Assembly: GCA_000226015.1 (NCBI GenBank)
Contig: JH153371.1
Location: 25,327 to 73,702, forward strand
Direction: 5' to 3'
DNA length: 48,376 nt
Source of the DNA: Mnemiopsis leidyi
Taxonomy: Eukaryota; Ctenophora; Tentaculata; Lobata; Bolinopsidae
The notes beneath the pieces were generated by a model. The model was given only the letters and a program-made list of their open reading frames with translations. It ran no database searches and was not told the origin of the DNA. Shown one piece after another: positions 22,815 to 34,355 of the stretch (the stretch's first letter is position 1; each line of letters starts with the position of its first letter). The translations under genes were made by a program, and so were the position numbers.

Positions 22815-24691
22815 GTGAGTTTATTATTATACGCACAAGTTATGCCTCATCCTTTGATTTTGTGGAACAAAGAATTACTTTTTCACAAGCTGTGTTTTAA
22901 AAATCGCTGATCCCATATAGACGTTTAAAGCATTGTAAAGGTACTAAACATAAACAAACCTACACCTTAGCCCCTCTCCCCTCCTTGAGTAGCTCCAGAA
23001 GCCCACGTTCCTTTACATATGCCCAACTTAGAAACCCAAAAATGTAGCAGTTCTGGGCATTGAATTATTTCAGATATTTTACTTGGTATCAGGAAAGCAT
23101 GCTAGTACTTGTTTCTATTGGGAGATAGCGTACGGGTGTGCAGTATAACAGTTCCCTATTGGTAGATAGCATGCTAGTGTAAGACAAAACAGAGGAGCCT
23201 ATATATAACCCCGAGTATGCTATATACTCTACTGTCGACTAATACACACACACACACACACAGAGAAAGTTCCTGCCTGTTATTTGATCCCGGGATTACC
23301 TGGCCTTACACTGTCACTATAGGATATTCCTGTAGTTGTTTTTGTTGACTGGGAAGAAGTATGACTGCTGCGCAACAAGTTGCGAGTTTGTAGTTCAGTG
23401 TCAAAAAGTGAATAAATAACAAGCGGAAATGAGAAGATCTGAAGAGGAATCAATGGATTGAGAGTTGATGTCTTTCTTCTTTCAGCGTATAATAGCAGAA
23501 ATAAAACATCTTATCATCCAATATTTCATTTCTATTTAGGATTTACAAAAAGATTTTAGAAGCATGTCGAGCATTAGCAGTTACTATATCTATTTTTATC
23601 ATTTGAATTACAGCATCAAGACTTAAGGTCTTATGACGCTGGAGGATCTGAAAATTTAGTTACTTGATAAGTAGCTGTTATATGGTATGGTGAGTTATCG
23701 TGATAATTTCCACCGCAACATCCATTGAAACACTAATCCAATAATACACCTACTTTTAGTTATCATTCGTTAACCCTAGTCTTGCTTTACTTTCAAGTCT
23801 CACATTTACTTGGCTTATCTAGTGAGTAGTGACAATGTTTACGTCAACACTAGCTCTGGCCGGCGATTAACGCAAACTTAGGCACATGTTCCACTGACAT
23901 TTTAAAGAGCTAAATTTTGTTTAACATATTTAAAATTTCTGTTTACATCACGTAGACTATCGACAACTTTGAGTATATGGTCCAATCTCAGTAAACCATA
24001 GTAAAATGTGTAATATTACATAATTTAGACAAAATTCTATCAATCTTTGTCGGTGAAAATGAAGGGAGAAAAATTGTCAGTTTGTCGGAAATGAAACTGC
24101 GTCAAAAATTGCACGCACTGTCAATGCTTTCGACCAGGATTGTGATGTTTAATTGATTTAGTGACGCGTATCTCGCTTGATCTTGTAAGTAGCCATTTGA
24201 CGGGATGTCTGCTTAAAGTAAAAGAAGAAATATGATCAAAATTCAAGTATACATCAAGATTCCTTTTATTCTCAATCCGAAAAAAACTGGCATGTTTTCA
24301 AATATTAAAACTCTCATCTTGAAAGTCCAATATGAATATGATATTAGCCTTTCAGGCAAGTATTAGTTGCACGAAAACCTACACGAACATTTTAATGTTA
24401 ACACTTTGGAAGTTTATCGAATGTTAAGGCGACCTTATTAAGATTATTGATTTTGAAAAGGCTGCTGGTACCTTTAGTTGCTATCACTTTGACTTAGTTA
24501 CACAGAAATATACCCTTAGCATAAGTAAGAGCTGTGCTAGAATTGGGTGGAGTAGAGCGTTATACAATCTTGTTAACGCAAATGATATATATAGCACACG
24601 TGTTAAAAGCTAGTGGTAGCGTGTACTATACATGTGTCAAATGTATATAGCATATTTGGTTTCCCGATAATGATTGAAGTTCACATGATAT

Positions 24692-24707
24692 CCCTAACCC
24701 TAACCCT
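24692..24707. repeat. Short telomere-like CCCTAA run
   Basis: CCCTAACCCTAACCCT, about two and two-thirds copies of the complement of TTAGGG. It is too short to be a telomere, and is a small interstitial motif consistent with a TTAGGG-type organism. Confidence 0.8.
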
Positions 24708-24780
24708 CACATAATTCTCCTGATTTCTCCAACGTTTTTGTGACCTCGGTATAAAACTGACGGGTGCAGAAAGTCCAATA

Positions 24781-25040
24781 TCACGTGATTAAAACAAAGA
24801 TAAGAAGATCTACTAGATTAAAATATAAACCAAAAATAGAAATGTCAGAATTATGTCTTTTTATTTACTTCTCTGCGGAACATTAGCGTGTGTTAGACGG
24901 CCGAACATGCACTGCTTAGTACACAGCCAGTTAGCACTCATTAGAACTCTGGGGAACGAACCTCCATACATGGTCATGATGCATCACGTGACCTCCTCAT
25001 ATGGTCATAATTCGTCACGTGACCCGAGCTGACCACGTGA
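24781..25040. promoter_or_regulatory. Cluster of CACGTGA E-box palindromes
   Basis: TCACGTGA at 24781-24788, 24984-24991 and 25015-25022, plus CCACGTGAC near 25032. Such clustering suggests a regulatory element or promoter inside the intron, but I cannot find a convincing exon that it would serve. Confidence 0.45.
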
Positions 25041-27704
25041 CATCCCCACACAGTCATGTCACTGCGAGCATCAGCGGTAGGAAAAGAGTATTAGAGCCTG
25101 ACGAAATGGCAGTTTTAACGAATCACTGGCGTATTTTAGCTGACATGTCGGTCTTGGCAGCAGGGTGTGTTATCATTAGCGGGCTGATGGATCGCTGCCC
25201 GACTTACTATACGAGTCTGCTTCTACGCAATTTTATCTCTGCGATGCGATGTTGTGCAAATTTTATGTTCCTTGATGGTCTTACCTTGTAATTTAATCCT
25301 TTGAATGTGGTTGTTCGTATTTTTAGGATCGTATATAAAAATATCAGTGTTGATGATATCACGAAAATGAACGTTAGGTTAAATCTAGATGTTTTACATC
25401 CAGCCAGCTTGGTACAAGACTCCAGTTCCTAGGTTCAACCGGGATGATTTGTTATTTCCCGCTCATTAGATGCTGACTCACACCCAATTTTACATCATAT
25501 TACCTCATGTTTTGTAGGGTAGGACCGTACAATTTAGACCGTTTCATCGCCCAAGCGGGCTGTTGTCTTGGTTGAGGAACCAGTGGTATTGAGACCATAA
25601 ATATTCTTTGTATTTTGTCGCCTTTTATAGCGGTGGGGTTTTCTGTTAAATGCTTTGACTTGTCTCGTTATTAGTGCGTTTGTCATAAAACCAAGTCTTT
25701 TCATCATGTTTAACTAGAAAATTTGCAATTTTTAAAAGATAGATGCGGAATAGCATGTCCAAAATTTCAGGAAACGCCGTAGTTTGCTCGCTCACCATCT
25801 CAGCTGTTTCTTGCATATGTTAGTTGCATTGCTGATTTCTCATTTGTTTGGAATTAAGTTTAGAGTAGCTATAAGGGAACCAGGAAATAGTACTCAACTA
25901 ATACCTACCTAATAATAATGACCGCCTCAAGACTTACTACCTTAACAAAGATAGTTTCTGGAACTTCCTAAATTTTACCCCTCCCTTTAGTGACATCAAT
26001 GGAATTACTTAACAACAATTAAACGGGAAAATATGACGTTGTTGGACTGTTATTCTGGCCCTAACGACCGTAACATTTGCTGGGTTGCCGTTTTAGAGTG
26101 ACGTCACCACAAATATCATAACCCATGTAGAGGTCACGTGCAGACATACAAAATACTGATATATGAAGATCACAAAGTAAGATATTAGTAGAAGTTCTGA
26201 ATAGTTGTGTGAAACTGACGTGACTCAACTCTACCCAGGCGTGTTGGCTTGATGAGCTAATACTATCTCGTCTGGCAGTACTTAAGTTCCATGTCTTGGT
26301 TTCTCACGATTTTAACACATTGTTGTTGTTTTGATATTATGTTCCTGCACACCTCGTTTATTGTCAGCTAAATGGTGCTAATTTGCTTTTTAGCCCTGCT
26401 TGTGATGACGTAAACGAGATGGCTATCGTTGCTGTCTATCGCCGACGGAGCGTTTTTGTGATTTCACCGGCCGTCGAAACTAGCCAATGTAAACGCTATC
26501 CAGAACATTCTCTAGTGTTCCGGAACAGCTCAAACCGTGCGTTGTTTTGTGCAGGTTGGGCTAATTATGAACGTCAAATTATTTTCGCCTCGCATATTAC
26601 ACGAAATTTATTCACAGCGGAATTTCAACACCTCTAGCAAGTATTCGGCCATTTCATGAGGATACTCGAATTGCTTGTATTGTGGTAGAGCGCGTTCTTC
26701 AGGAAAACTCTTGTCCAAATATGCTTCACTGCATTCTTTACATGCTTTCAAAGTCTTCAAATTGCAAAACGTATATTTTTATATCACTTCACCACGAAAT
26801 ATCCGATGCATTCCGTGTCGGAGTGCAATAAATAGGTTGTCTTTTTCAACTTTATTTTATTTTAGAGGTATCAAAATATTCAATTTTGACCGGACAGAAT
26901 ACATTTATGCGCACGTAAGACACAGGCAGCTGCGTTGTAAAGTTTTAGCACGGAGCTTGTACTGTCGTAGTGTCTTGGCATACTTTTCTGTGTTCGCCGG
27001 TTTAACGTGTGCATTTTAATTGCGGTTTTAACATTCTGCCCAGTTGTTTAATATACAGTCAAGTTCAGACCAACAGTTATGCAGAATTTATTATTGGTTG
27101 AGTCAAACGTATGATAAAAATCGTAGGCTTTAATCTTAAATGATTTGCTGAGGATTATTTATTCAGGCAAAGTTAGCGATTTTTGTATAATTTGGTTTCA
27201 AATAGTACCCATTCAGTTGATGTTTGACAAGTTCCACTAAGTGCATGTGCGTGGTCATGTTAGGCTATAGTTCCGTCAGGTCACAGCAAAAATGAGATCC
27301 TCTGGTCGTTTATTGCATAATTTAGCACGTACTTTGGATAAGATGGAAGCAGGCGTGAAGTAACTTTGATAAGATCGCAGTGCGTGGAATAATAGCAAGT
27401 CGCGTCGTCAGGTTGCTAATACTGTATGTGTGCAATAATGGCAGATTGCCATCGAAACGTTCGCTCGCCGTTTGTTCGGGGTCTTACTTCTTTTGCAAGC
27501 TCGGCCATTGATTGGCTGACAAATCCGTCTGACAATTGAAACGCCACAAAGTAGGGTTTGCTACTATCCACTGTCAGGCCGGGTAAAAACTGTGTACATC
27601 TGTCATCACCCCTCTTACTTCCCCATATGGTCAATGGGGTTCCGTGTGTAGCCCAGGCTAATTAGCAAGAATTTAGACTGAAGTTGTATTTGTGATAGGA
27701 ATAA

Positions 27705-27710
27705 TTTATT
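27705..27710 (-). promoter_or_regulatory. Poly(A) signal of the RING gene
   Basis: TTTATT on the plus strand reads AATAAA on the minus strand, about 140 bases past the RING stop codon. It is the nearest canonical signal. Confidence 0.6.
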
Positions 27711-27848
27711 ATAGCTGAGGTGAAATTTGTTGAACATGGATTCACTAATTTTTGGCCAGAGAATTTTGCAATCATGATAGTCAAACAATTATTGTAAAAA
27801 ATGAATACTTCAAAAATATTCTTATTTAAATGAAGCAGTTAATCAATG

Positions 27849-29861
27849 TTAATCAATATCGGAGAGTCTACTTTCTGTAACTTCGTCGGCAGGTAAATCG
27901 TCTTCGTCGCTCGAAGGTTCCGTTTCAGTATCTGATTCGGTCTCAGAGATGGTTGTGTCTGATTCAGATTCAGAGGACGAAGTGAGCAATTCACCTTCCA
28001 TTAAGTGTCGAAGATCTCCAACCACGCTAGTGGACGCTTCTAAAAAAATTTCTGCTGTATTATCTTCTGTTTCACTGAAAGCTTCGATTTCCGGCGATAC
28101 TGTGACTAAATTGGTTGGGGGAAATTGCTGAGCAGCATTAGCGTGGTGCGCGGTGTTCGTTTCTGGGCTTGGCCAGATCTCTTCTGAACTGTCACTGATA
28201 TCTGACCGAGAAACCTGTGGTGGGGTTCCTGGTGGTGTGCGACTGGGTAACTGTTCTTGGCTGATGTCTTGAATCATTATCGGATTTTCAGAAGTACCAA
28301 CCTCCATTTCATCAACTTGGGCGGAAATCGTTACCCTGTTTGGATCCAATTCATCTAAACTGGAAATGCTCGTAATCATTGCAGGGGGCTGCGCTAACGA
28401 TGCTGTCTGCCCAATATTTGGCTCTCTCATTCCTTCCGACGAGTATTCTATCATGTTAAGGGGCATAATCGTTGGGAACGCTGATCCGTCAGGCCCTCCC
28501 CTTATGAATCTGCCAATACTTGAAAATGTCTCATTCAGAAGAAGGCTCATCATATTTCTTGGAGATTCGGGCCCGAAATTTGATGGTCTTCCGACATTCA
28601 ACTGTTCGAAAGGGTTGTTTATTTGTTGTGGAATAAAAGGAATCGACGGCTGTGCGTTCCGCATAGGTGGTAGAACATCAAGTCTGGCTGTCGGCAGTCC
28701 CGAATCCGGCAGAGGAATTGGGTAGGGAACCGATGGTGTACCATTTTCTAACCTCCTTCTCCGACTAGTGAACCTTTCACCCCTATCGCTAGAACTAGAA
28801 GGTCGCTCACGTGACCTTCTTGGCAATGGGTCTGTGTACAGTTCGTCTTGCAAAGTTTTTCTTTGTTCAATTTCAAGGGATCTACTCTCTTTTTCTTCGG
28901 CTTGCCTGTATTCGTTTAAAAGACTAACAACCTCTCTAAACTGATAGACTGCATGCAGCTGAGAACAAGTTATCACCTTTTTTCGACAAACAGGACAACC
29001 TCTTATTCGTTTAAACCACATTCTGATACAGAACTCGCAGAAAACATGGCCGCAAGGTAAAGCTACTGGATCAATAAATAAATCTTGGCACACCCCACAT
29101 TTTACCTCTGCTATCATTTTCTCCAAAAGCTCCTGTGAATTGCGAACATTGAAATCATCATCAGCTGCTTGACCAGGCTCTTTAGAAATTTCCGCTTTAC
29201 AAAGAGTCAAAGTTTCTCTTAAGCTTTCTAATTTGGCTGAAATTGACTGACTGTCAGTCCCATTTGTGTCCATGCTGTTAGTCATTTCGTAAAGTTCAAG
29301 AAGCAAAGGCGAAAGATGTTCAATTAATGATCTAAGAGAGTCCTTTATCTTTGTCACTTCTAGTTTTTCGGTTGTGCGCACTTCTTCCAATCTTTTAACC
29401 CTCTTCTCTGCGTGTTCTAGCTGGCTGTGGAGATCTGCCACTTTTTGTCGAGATTGTTGTAGTTGTGTAACGGTATGCTGTAGTTCTTCTTTTCTGATTC
29501 GGGCTTCACGTAAATACTCCTGCATTTCTATATTCTTGTCTCGTAGTTCATCCGCTCTCTCCTGCAAGAGTCCTCTCAATTTTCTTATTTTTCCATCCTT
29601 TTGGCGACTCCATTGATTAACGATTAAGGTTCTGGTCGCAGTTTTTAGCAGATGTGTACGGAGTTTCTCGTTATATTCCAAAAGATCGTCATGTGAAGTT
29701 CTATAGAAGTGGCAAAACGAACAGTTCGCATCTTCACTTGATTTGAATCTGGTAACATTTGATCGCAAATCGTAAGAATGAGCTGTGTGCGGTCTTTTTA
29801 AACGGTTTTTTCCACGTCCTACAATTTTGGGAATCGGTCGGCCATTGCTATCGTCAGCCAT
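27849..29861 (-). CDS. Coiled-coil / RING-finger E3 ubiquitin ligase, single exon
   Basis: A complete 670-residue frame starting at the ATG in CCACTATGG. Three codons further upstream there is only a TTG. The N-terminus is basic and includes CSFC, possibly half of a small metal site. Residues about 85-175 are a long charged coiled coil. Residues 255-292 form a canonical C3HC4 RING: Cys255, Cys258, Cys270, His272, Cys275, Cys278, Cys289, Cys292, with spacing CX2C-X11-CXH-X2-CX2C-X10-CX2C. The remainder is disordered, Pro/Ser-rich and ends strongly acidic. RING proteins recruit a ubiquitin-loaded E2. The coiled-coil-then-RING arrangement and local sequence resemble RNF8, but there is no FHA domain, so I give no orthologue. 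It lies in an intron of the RasGEF gene on the opposite strand. Lack of introns in an intron-rich region hints at a retrogene origin. Confidence 0.9.
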   Translation of the reverse strand: MADDSNGRPIPKIVGRGKNRLKRPHTAHSYDLRSNVTRFKSSEDANCSFCHFYRTSHDDLLEYNEKLRTHLLKTATRTLIVNQWSRQKDGKIRKLRGLLQERADELRDKNIEMQEYLREARIRKEELQHTVTQLQQSRQKVADLHSQLEHAEKRVKRLEEVRTTEKLEVTKIKDSLRSLIEHLSPLLLELYEMTNSMDTNGTDSQSISAKLESLRETLTLCKAEISKEPGQAADDDFNVRNSQELLEKMIAEVKCGVCQDLFIDPVALPCGHVFCEFCIRMWFKRIRGCPVCRKKVITCSQLHAVYQFREVVSLLNEYRQAEEKESRSLEIEQRKTLQDELYTDPLPRRSRERPSSSSDRGERFTSRRRRLENGTPSVPYPIPLPDSGLPTARLDVLPPMRNAQPSIPFIPQQINNPFEQLNVGRPSNFGPESPRNMMSLLLNETFSSIGRFIRGGPDGSAFPTIMPLNMIEYSSEGMREPNIGQTASLAQPPAMITSISSLDELDPNRVTISAQVDEMEVGTSENPIMIQDISQEQLPSRTPPGTPPQVSRSDISDSSEEIWPSPETNTAHHANAAQQFPPTNLVTVSPEIEAFSETEDNTAEIFLEASTSVVGDLRHLMEGELLTSSSESESDTTISETESDTETEPSSDEDDLPADEVTESRLSDID

Positions 29862-30608
29862 AGTGGACAAAACTTAAGACCACAAATGCGCTACGAATAA
29901 TTGAATGTAAGCAATTATCAAGATACTTAAAACACGTTTCTATGGCAATTCATGGTCGCGCACGTGCAATTATCAATGTTTCCATTCAATTGATTACTTG
30001 AAAATGTCCGTGAAACTGACCATACCACCATAATTAACACTTGGCAACAAACCAAATACTTAACTCAGTATATCGTTCTCTACTCCGAAACAAATTATTT
30101 AAGGTGAAGTCTCTGTGGTCTAACTTGATGATCATATGTTCTCTGAAATAATTCCAAGTCAATGCCAAATTTTGATAATAACAGCTGTCCACTAATAAAA
30201 CCTGATATTGCGGATCTTATTATAAAACTCGTCATGTTTAACGCTTTTCTTATGTCCTTCTGTCATAATGGCGTATACTTATTGCCTTTAACTTCATCTT
30301 TGCGATCAAATTAATATAGATTATTGAAATTAAATTTCTGCGGCTGGAATTGTTTGTTATGATATTAGGTTGTGCGAATCTTGTCTCCTTACTGTAACGT
30401 AGCGACTGGACGCCAATGAGACGTGTGTACGACAAGGTACTTGCTCTCATATTATGCCGATAGTGTTTATTGGTGTATTGATCGAAGTTGTAATAATGCG
30501 GCATTGTATTTCTACGACTTTAGTACCTTAATTTGATGCTCCTTTACATTATCACTTTACCACATTGTCACTATATTTATCATTGCTACTTTTAAGTTTG
30601 ATATAGAT
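29862..30608. promoter_or_regulatory. Divergent intergenic region between RING gene and 30.6-kb exon
   Basis: About 750 bp separate the RING start codon (minus) from the ATG at 30609 (plus). If the latter is a first exon, this is a candidate bidirectional promoter. It is AT-rich with a CACGTG near 29958 and no clear TATA box for either side. Confidence 0.4.
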
Positions 30609-31323
30609 ATGAAGAAGTTTTTGGAACGATCTTTTCAACGGCAACCGATAGTTACGACCAGCGAAATTGTTGAGGCAGTCCCTGTTGTCACGCCTCGAAT
30701 TCACATCGAAGTCAGCAACGATGAAGAAGATACCGTCAGTACCGACTCAGGTCCAGTGATAGCAACAATATCATACTTTCCGCAAGCAATGAAGTCTGTC
30801 ACAAAGATCGTTGTTCCTGAACCATGTAATCATCAAGTGCCAAAGAAAATCCGAAAAATATCTACCTGTTCGATAAAATCTACGTGCTCGACAAAATCTA
30901 CGTCTTCTGATCATCCCCATAGTAGTTTGTCTTCTAGAATAAATAAAAAGTTTCGTAGTCGAAGAAAAAGCAGCGCTAAAAATACTACACTTGAATTTGG
31001 TGAACAGGACGAACATATGGGAAAGCTATTGAGCAAATCTTTAAAAGCGCAGGAAAATCTGAAAGCGATAAGAGATACATTAAGCGCCGTGGCAAGCAAT
31101 CAATCTTACGTAAGTAACAAAGTTAGTGAATTGAGAGGTCGGATTGATAGTCTTTGCGAGTTGACTCATAGAATCGGAAAGTCGATAAGACATGTGGAGC
31201 GGGAGACAAAGGAGATTAGGAAGAGAGGAAAGACGGCGTCATATTCTGAGTATCAACGTCTGCTTCATCAACTTGGAAAATCTTGGTCACTGGATACGGT
31301 TGACGCTCTCGGTCGAGATGAAA
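30609..31323 (+). CDS. RasGEF gene, alternative first exon with coiled coil
   Basis: A 238-codon frame from ATG to donor GAAA|GTAAGT, leaving in phase 1 and joining the acceptor at 31814 to give ...LGRDE-SPNNMGRYF. The N-terminal half is Ser/Thr-rich with a repeated KSTCSTKSTSS-type stretch and a basic KKFRSRRKSS. Residues about 135-210 (KLLSKSLKAQENLKAIRDTL through the ELRGRIDSL region) look like an amphipathic coiled coil that could oligomerise the isoform. The upstream exon at 22743-22814 also ends in phase 1, so the two are interchangeable. No phase-1 acceptor was seen at its start, which supports a first exon. Confidence 0.7.
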
Positions 31324-31813
31324 GTAAGTATAAGCTTAAAGCACCTGCCACCTGAAAGGATAAACCAAAGTATTTGAATTGACTGCCATCTTTACTTATA
31401 TTCACAAGAAAACCACAGCAAGCCTATTTTCATGATAGTTTACTCCTTCATAAATCTATGAGTCTGTTAACTTTGTCAAGCTACTAATGATTTTTCGTTT
31501 AATTCTCAGACAAAGGTTAAAAGTTCCCGAAGTAAATATTTCGACTGGCAAAATTTCATTTTGACTGATTTTAGTCTTATAGTTGCTTCTATCGCCGAAT
31601 CGGGCCCATCCCAAAGCCATTACAGGCATTTTGTAGGTTGTCGAACAAATATACTGATTTCTAATTACCAAATTTATTATATATCAAAGTACCAATATGA
31701 TAATCCCTGGCCCCTGCCCCCCCCTCCCAGTCAACATCCCTCATCAGTTTAATGCTTATTGTGCCTCCTAAGGGAACCTCCCTTCGTTTTTCCATAACGC
31801 TTCCTTCCTTCAG
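31324..31813 (+). other. Intron, nothing notable
   Basis: Sequence from donor GTAAGT to acceptor CTTCCTTCAG, with a C-rich run near 31715-31730. I see nothing else. Confidence 0.6.
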
Positions 31814-31954
31814 GTCCAAACAATATGGGACGTTACTTCCGGATACACGTGAAGACAAACATTGAGAAGTTGCAGCTTCAGAGTTACGTTATTTACAAGA
31901 AGTTCCGAGATGTTATTGCTTTATACGAGGACATCGAGAGCATCTGTCCCGAAG
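31814..31954 (+). CDS. RasGEF gene, constant exon, PX-like segment
   Basis: Acceptor TTCCTTCAG and donor GTAAAG, both phase 1. It encodes a folded-looking segment: NNMGRYFRIHVKTN, then LQSYVIYKKFRDVIALYEDI. The pattern of a beta-rich stretch followed by Y-V-I-Y-K-K-F-x-D-x-I-x-L-Y resembles the core of PX domains (RRY/F-x-D-F-x-x-L). Later PX hallmarks are not seen, so this is only a suggestion. PX domains bind phosphoinositides. This is the first exon that all upstream and alternative exons up to 31.3 kb could share. Confidence 0.75.
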
Positions 31955-33041
31955 GTAAAGACTATACTTTGTATCATTTCGTTTTTCGCGATACAAAAAT
32001 AAAAGAATGCTTTTATGTGTTTTGAATGTTCATGCAGGTAAATTATCTTTACGAAGACCTGCCTTGCTGTGCTGTTGCTCTCCAGTCCCACGAAGTTAAC
32101 AAGTTAAAGGATCAGTCTCGTCCTTGTAACCAGCTTCAGACAAAGCGAATATCCTGACAGATTCATCATTGCAGAACTTAAAATCTTTCAAAGATTTTCT
32201 GGTCTCCGACACTTCATATATATCAAATCATAAGTTTTATAATCCAGCCCACTGGCACTGGCACTGGATGCCTTTGACATCGTGGGCAATAATCATCCCT
32301 TCGATTTGGTGCCGCCAGCTTAGTCACATTATGAAAATCATCATTGATTACACAAACTGCACAAGGCTAGTTCACTCTTGACAGGATAGCACGTTCTGCT
32401 ACATCTACCTTTCTTTGCATTAACTAGACGCGGGTGGCCGTCATGGGTCATCGAACCGTGGTACTGGTACTGCTGACTGCTCTGCGTTAGGCGGTCAATT
32501 ATAATTCTTCCCATGATTTGAGTTAAACCTGGCTCATTCGGTTGCTGAGACACTGCCTTTTGATAATTTCCTAAACAAGAAGAAACAAATTTGGTTTTTC
32601 GAGTCGAAACACGTGCTTTCGCGTTGCACAATGCTCAGGTCACATGACCGCAAGATTTGCCTACTATATATAGACAAATGTTTTGTGTCGGAACAGTCCG
32701 CTTCTTGGAAATATTCTGCGGCACGGACTGAACCGCGACAAGGTTACTTTAGTTCCTCATTATCTTTGAGTCAGAAACACATCACATCTCTTTTAAATGT
32801 AGCTTGTCAAACATGGGTCAAATGTTTACCCATGTTACGCTTCTTAGCGCGTGTTGCGACTCGACAAACTTAAGTTGTTCCTTCTTGTTTATTCGTTATG
32901 TAAAAGAGGGATTCATAAATATCTGTCCTCTTTTTCTTCGGTAAGAGCATCAAAGCAATAATCGTAACTGGATATGTTGCTTTCTTTGCTATTAGTTCAT
33001 CTCAATACGCTCAATCTTTAAGTTTTTCCCATGAATAACAG
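31955..33041 (+). other. Intron, nothing notable
   Basis: AT-rich sequence with no repeat or frame that I can support. The acceptor at its end (AATAACAG) has a short pyrimidine tract. Confidence 0.55.
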
Positions 33042-33134
33042 ATCATATCGATAGGCTCATGGATTCAGAATCCGGTCCTTTAGTTCGATTCGACGTTCGC
33101 TTCCTCCATGACCGCAATATGCTCCACATTCATG
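33042..33134 (+). CDS. RasGEF gene, constant exon
   Basis: The acceptor is AATAACAG and the donor GTAAGT. It enters and leaves in phase 1. It encodes DHIDRLMDSESGPLVRF and then DVRFLHDRNMLHIHG. The alternating hydrophobic pattern (LVRFDVRFLHDRNMLHIHG) suggests beta strands continuing the domain begun in the previous exon. It is phase-compatible with 34200 but not with a phase-0 entry into the 33.57-kb block. Confidence 0.7.
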
Positions 33135-33151
33135 GTAAGTGATCCTAATCC

Positions 33152-33459
<308 letters not shown>

Positions 33460-33570
33460 TCATGATACCCTTCTTGGTGCCAATTCTCACGTTGAGTAGG
33501 TATCTGGACAATGCACCCCCTGCCTACCTAGTCAATTGTTCATCGCCGACCTTTCTTTTGTTGGTATAAA

Positions 33571-34171
33571 ATGTCTGACTCACAGCACCACCCTGATTCT
33601 GCGGAGGAGTCCGGAGCTCGACCTCCACTCCAATCCTTCGACAGTATGTCTTCCTGGGAAGTAATTACAAGGCAAGAATCTACTGGGGAACCTATCCCGC
33701 CCCAAACACTGGTTCTCTCCTCGCCCAGTACCGAGTATAGTCTCCCTGATTTGTCTGGCTGTTCTAGCACTGAGGTAGATGGTCTAGACTCCATTATGGA
33801 GAGTCCTTCTGTTGATGTTGTTATCCGACGTCCAACACTCCCTTCCAAAGCAAACCGTCGTAAATTGGTGAGCCTACTGGACACCATGTCCCTGCACGAG
33901 TACTCCATGCCTGAACAGTTTAGCCATGCAGACAAGTCAGTCTCCACCCCTGACATCCACTCTCCCGGCTGCAAGTCGCCCAAGGTAGCTCGAGTCCGGC
34001 CGGTTAAGCGGGACGAGAGCGTGAAGACAGACCGTCCACTTAGCTGGACTTCCCGCTCACTCACCTCCCTCACTTCCCTCACCTCACTCTTCCGACAAAA
34101 CTCGACTGTGTCCTCGCTGGAGAGCTTGAGTAGCAGCAAGTGCAGCGGCAACTACGTCTTTGTGTTTGAAG
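33571..34171 (+). CDS. RasGEF gene, alternative first (or large optional) exon, Ser-rich
   Basis: An open frame from the ATG at 33571 (upstream in-frame stop at 33528-33530) for 200 codons to donor GAAG|GTTAGT in phase 1. The acceptor of the next exon lies only 28 bases on. If unspliced, the frame stops at TAG (34174-34176). It is rich in Ser, Thr and Pro (for example SMSSWEVITRQES, PLSWTSRSLTSLTSLTSLF), has RPVKRDESVK and RRPTLPSKANRRK stretches, and is probably disordered and phosphorylated. The preceding constant exon leaves in phase 1, but every acceptor I can find here (33531, 33586) would enter in phase 0, so a first exon fits best. An exon hidden in the N gap is the alternative. Confidence 0.65.
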
Positions 34172-34199
34172 GTTAGTTCACTGTTGTTTGTGTTTCCAG
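34172..34199 (+). other. Putative 28-nt intron
   Basis: GTTAGT...TTTCCAG, 28 bases. Removing it changes frame by one and fuses two long open frames (...FVFEG and VVQIEKPDRS...). Of the phase-1 GT sites near the end of the 33.57-kb block, this is the only one that works. Confidence 0.5.
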
Positions 34200-34355
34200 G
34201 TGTGGTCCAGATCGAGAAGCCAGACAGAAGCATCTTCAGCAAGAAGCAGAATAAGATACAGGTCGAGCGACTACTATTGTCCGTCGCCAGCAACAGCAAA
34301 CTAAGGGCACTTGAGCCCGTCATCAATTTCCTTAAACCAGATTGTTTGCTCTCAG
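34200..34355 (+). CDS. RasGEF gene, constant exon
   Basis: The acceptor is GTGTTTCCAG and the donor GTCAGT. Phase 1 in and out. It encodes about 52 residues: VVQIEKPDRSIFSKKQNKIQ, then VERLLLSVASNSKL, then ALEPVINFLKPDCLLS. The middle and end look like two amphipathic helices. It can follow either the 33134 donor or the 34171 donor and joins 40723. Family not recognised. Confidence 0.7.

Larger units (their letters stand above)
22815..27700 (+). other. First part of the ~9-kb intron hosting the RING gene
   Basis: Contains a short AC run (23243-23262), a CCCTAA run (24692-24707) and a cluster of E-box palindromes at 24781-25040. Open frames at 25001-25291 and 26383-26637 have no recognisable homology. 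The second contains an ATG at 26400 and reaches CAG|GTTGGG in phase 1, so it could be a weak further first exon, but I do not call it. Confidence 0.5.

Noticed and set aside
24692-24707. Telomere or chromosome end
   Set aside because: Fewer than three copies of the repeat, inside an intron.
25001-25291. 96-codon frame next to an E-box cluster
   Set aside because: No good donor in phase, no homology. The E-boxes alone do not make it a gene.
25432-25443. Possible tRNA T-arm (GGTTCAACC)
   Set aside because: No matching D-arm, anticodon arm or acceptor stem upstream.
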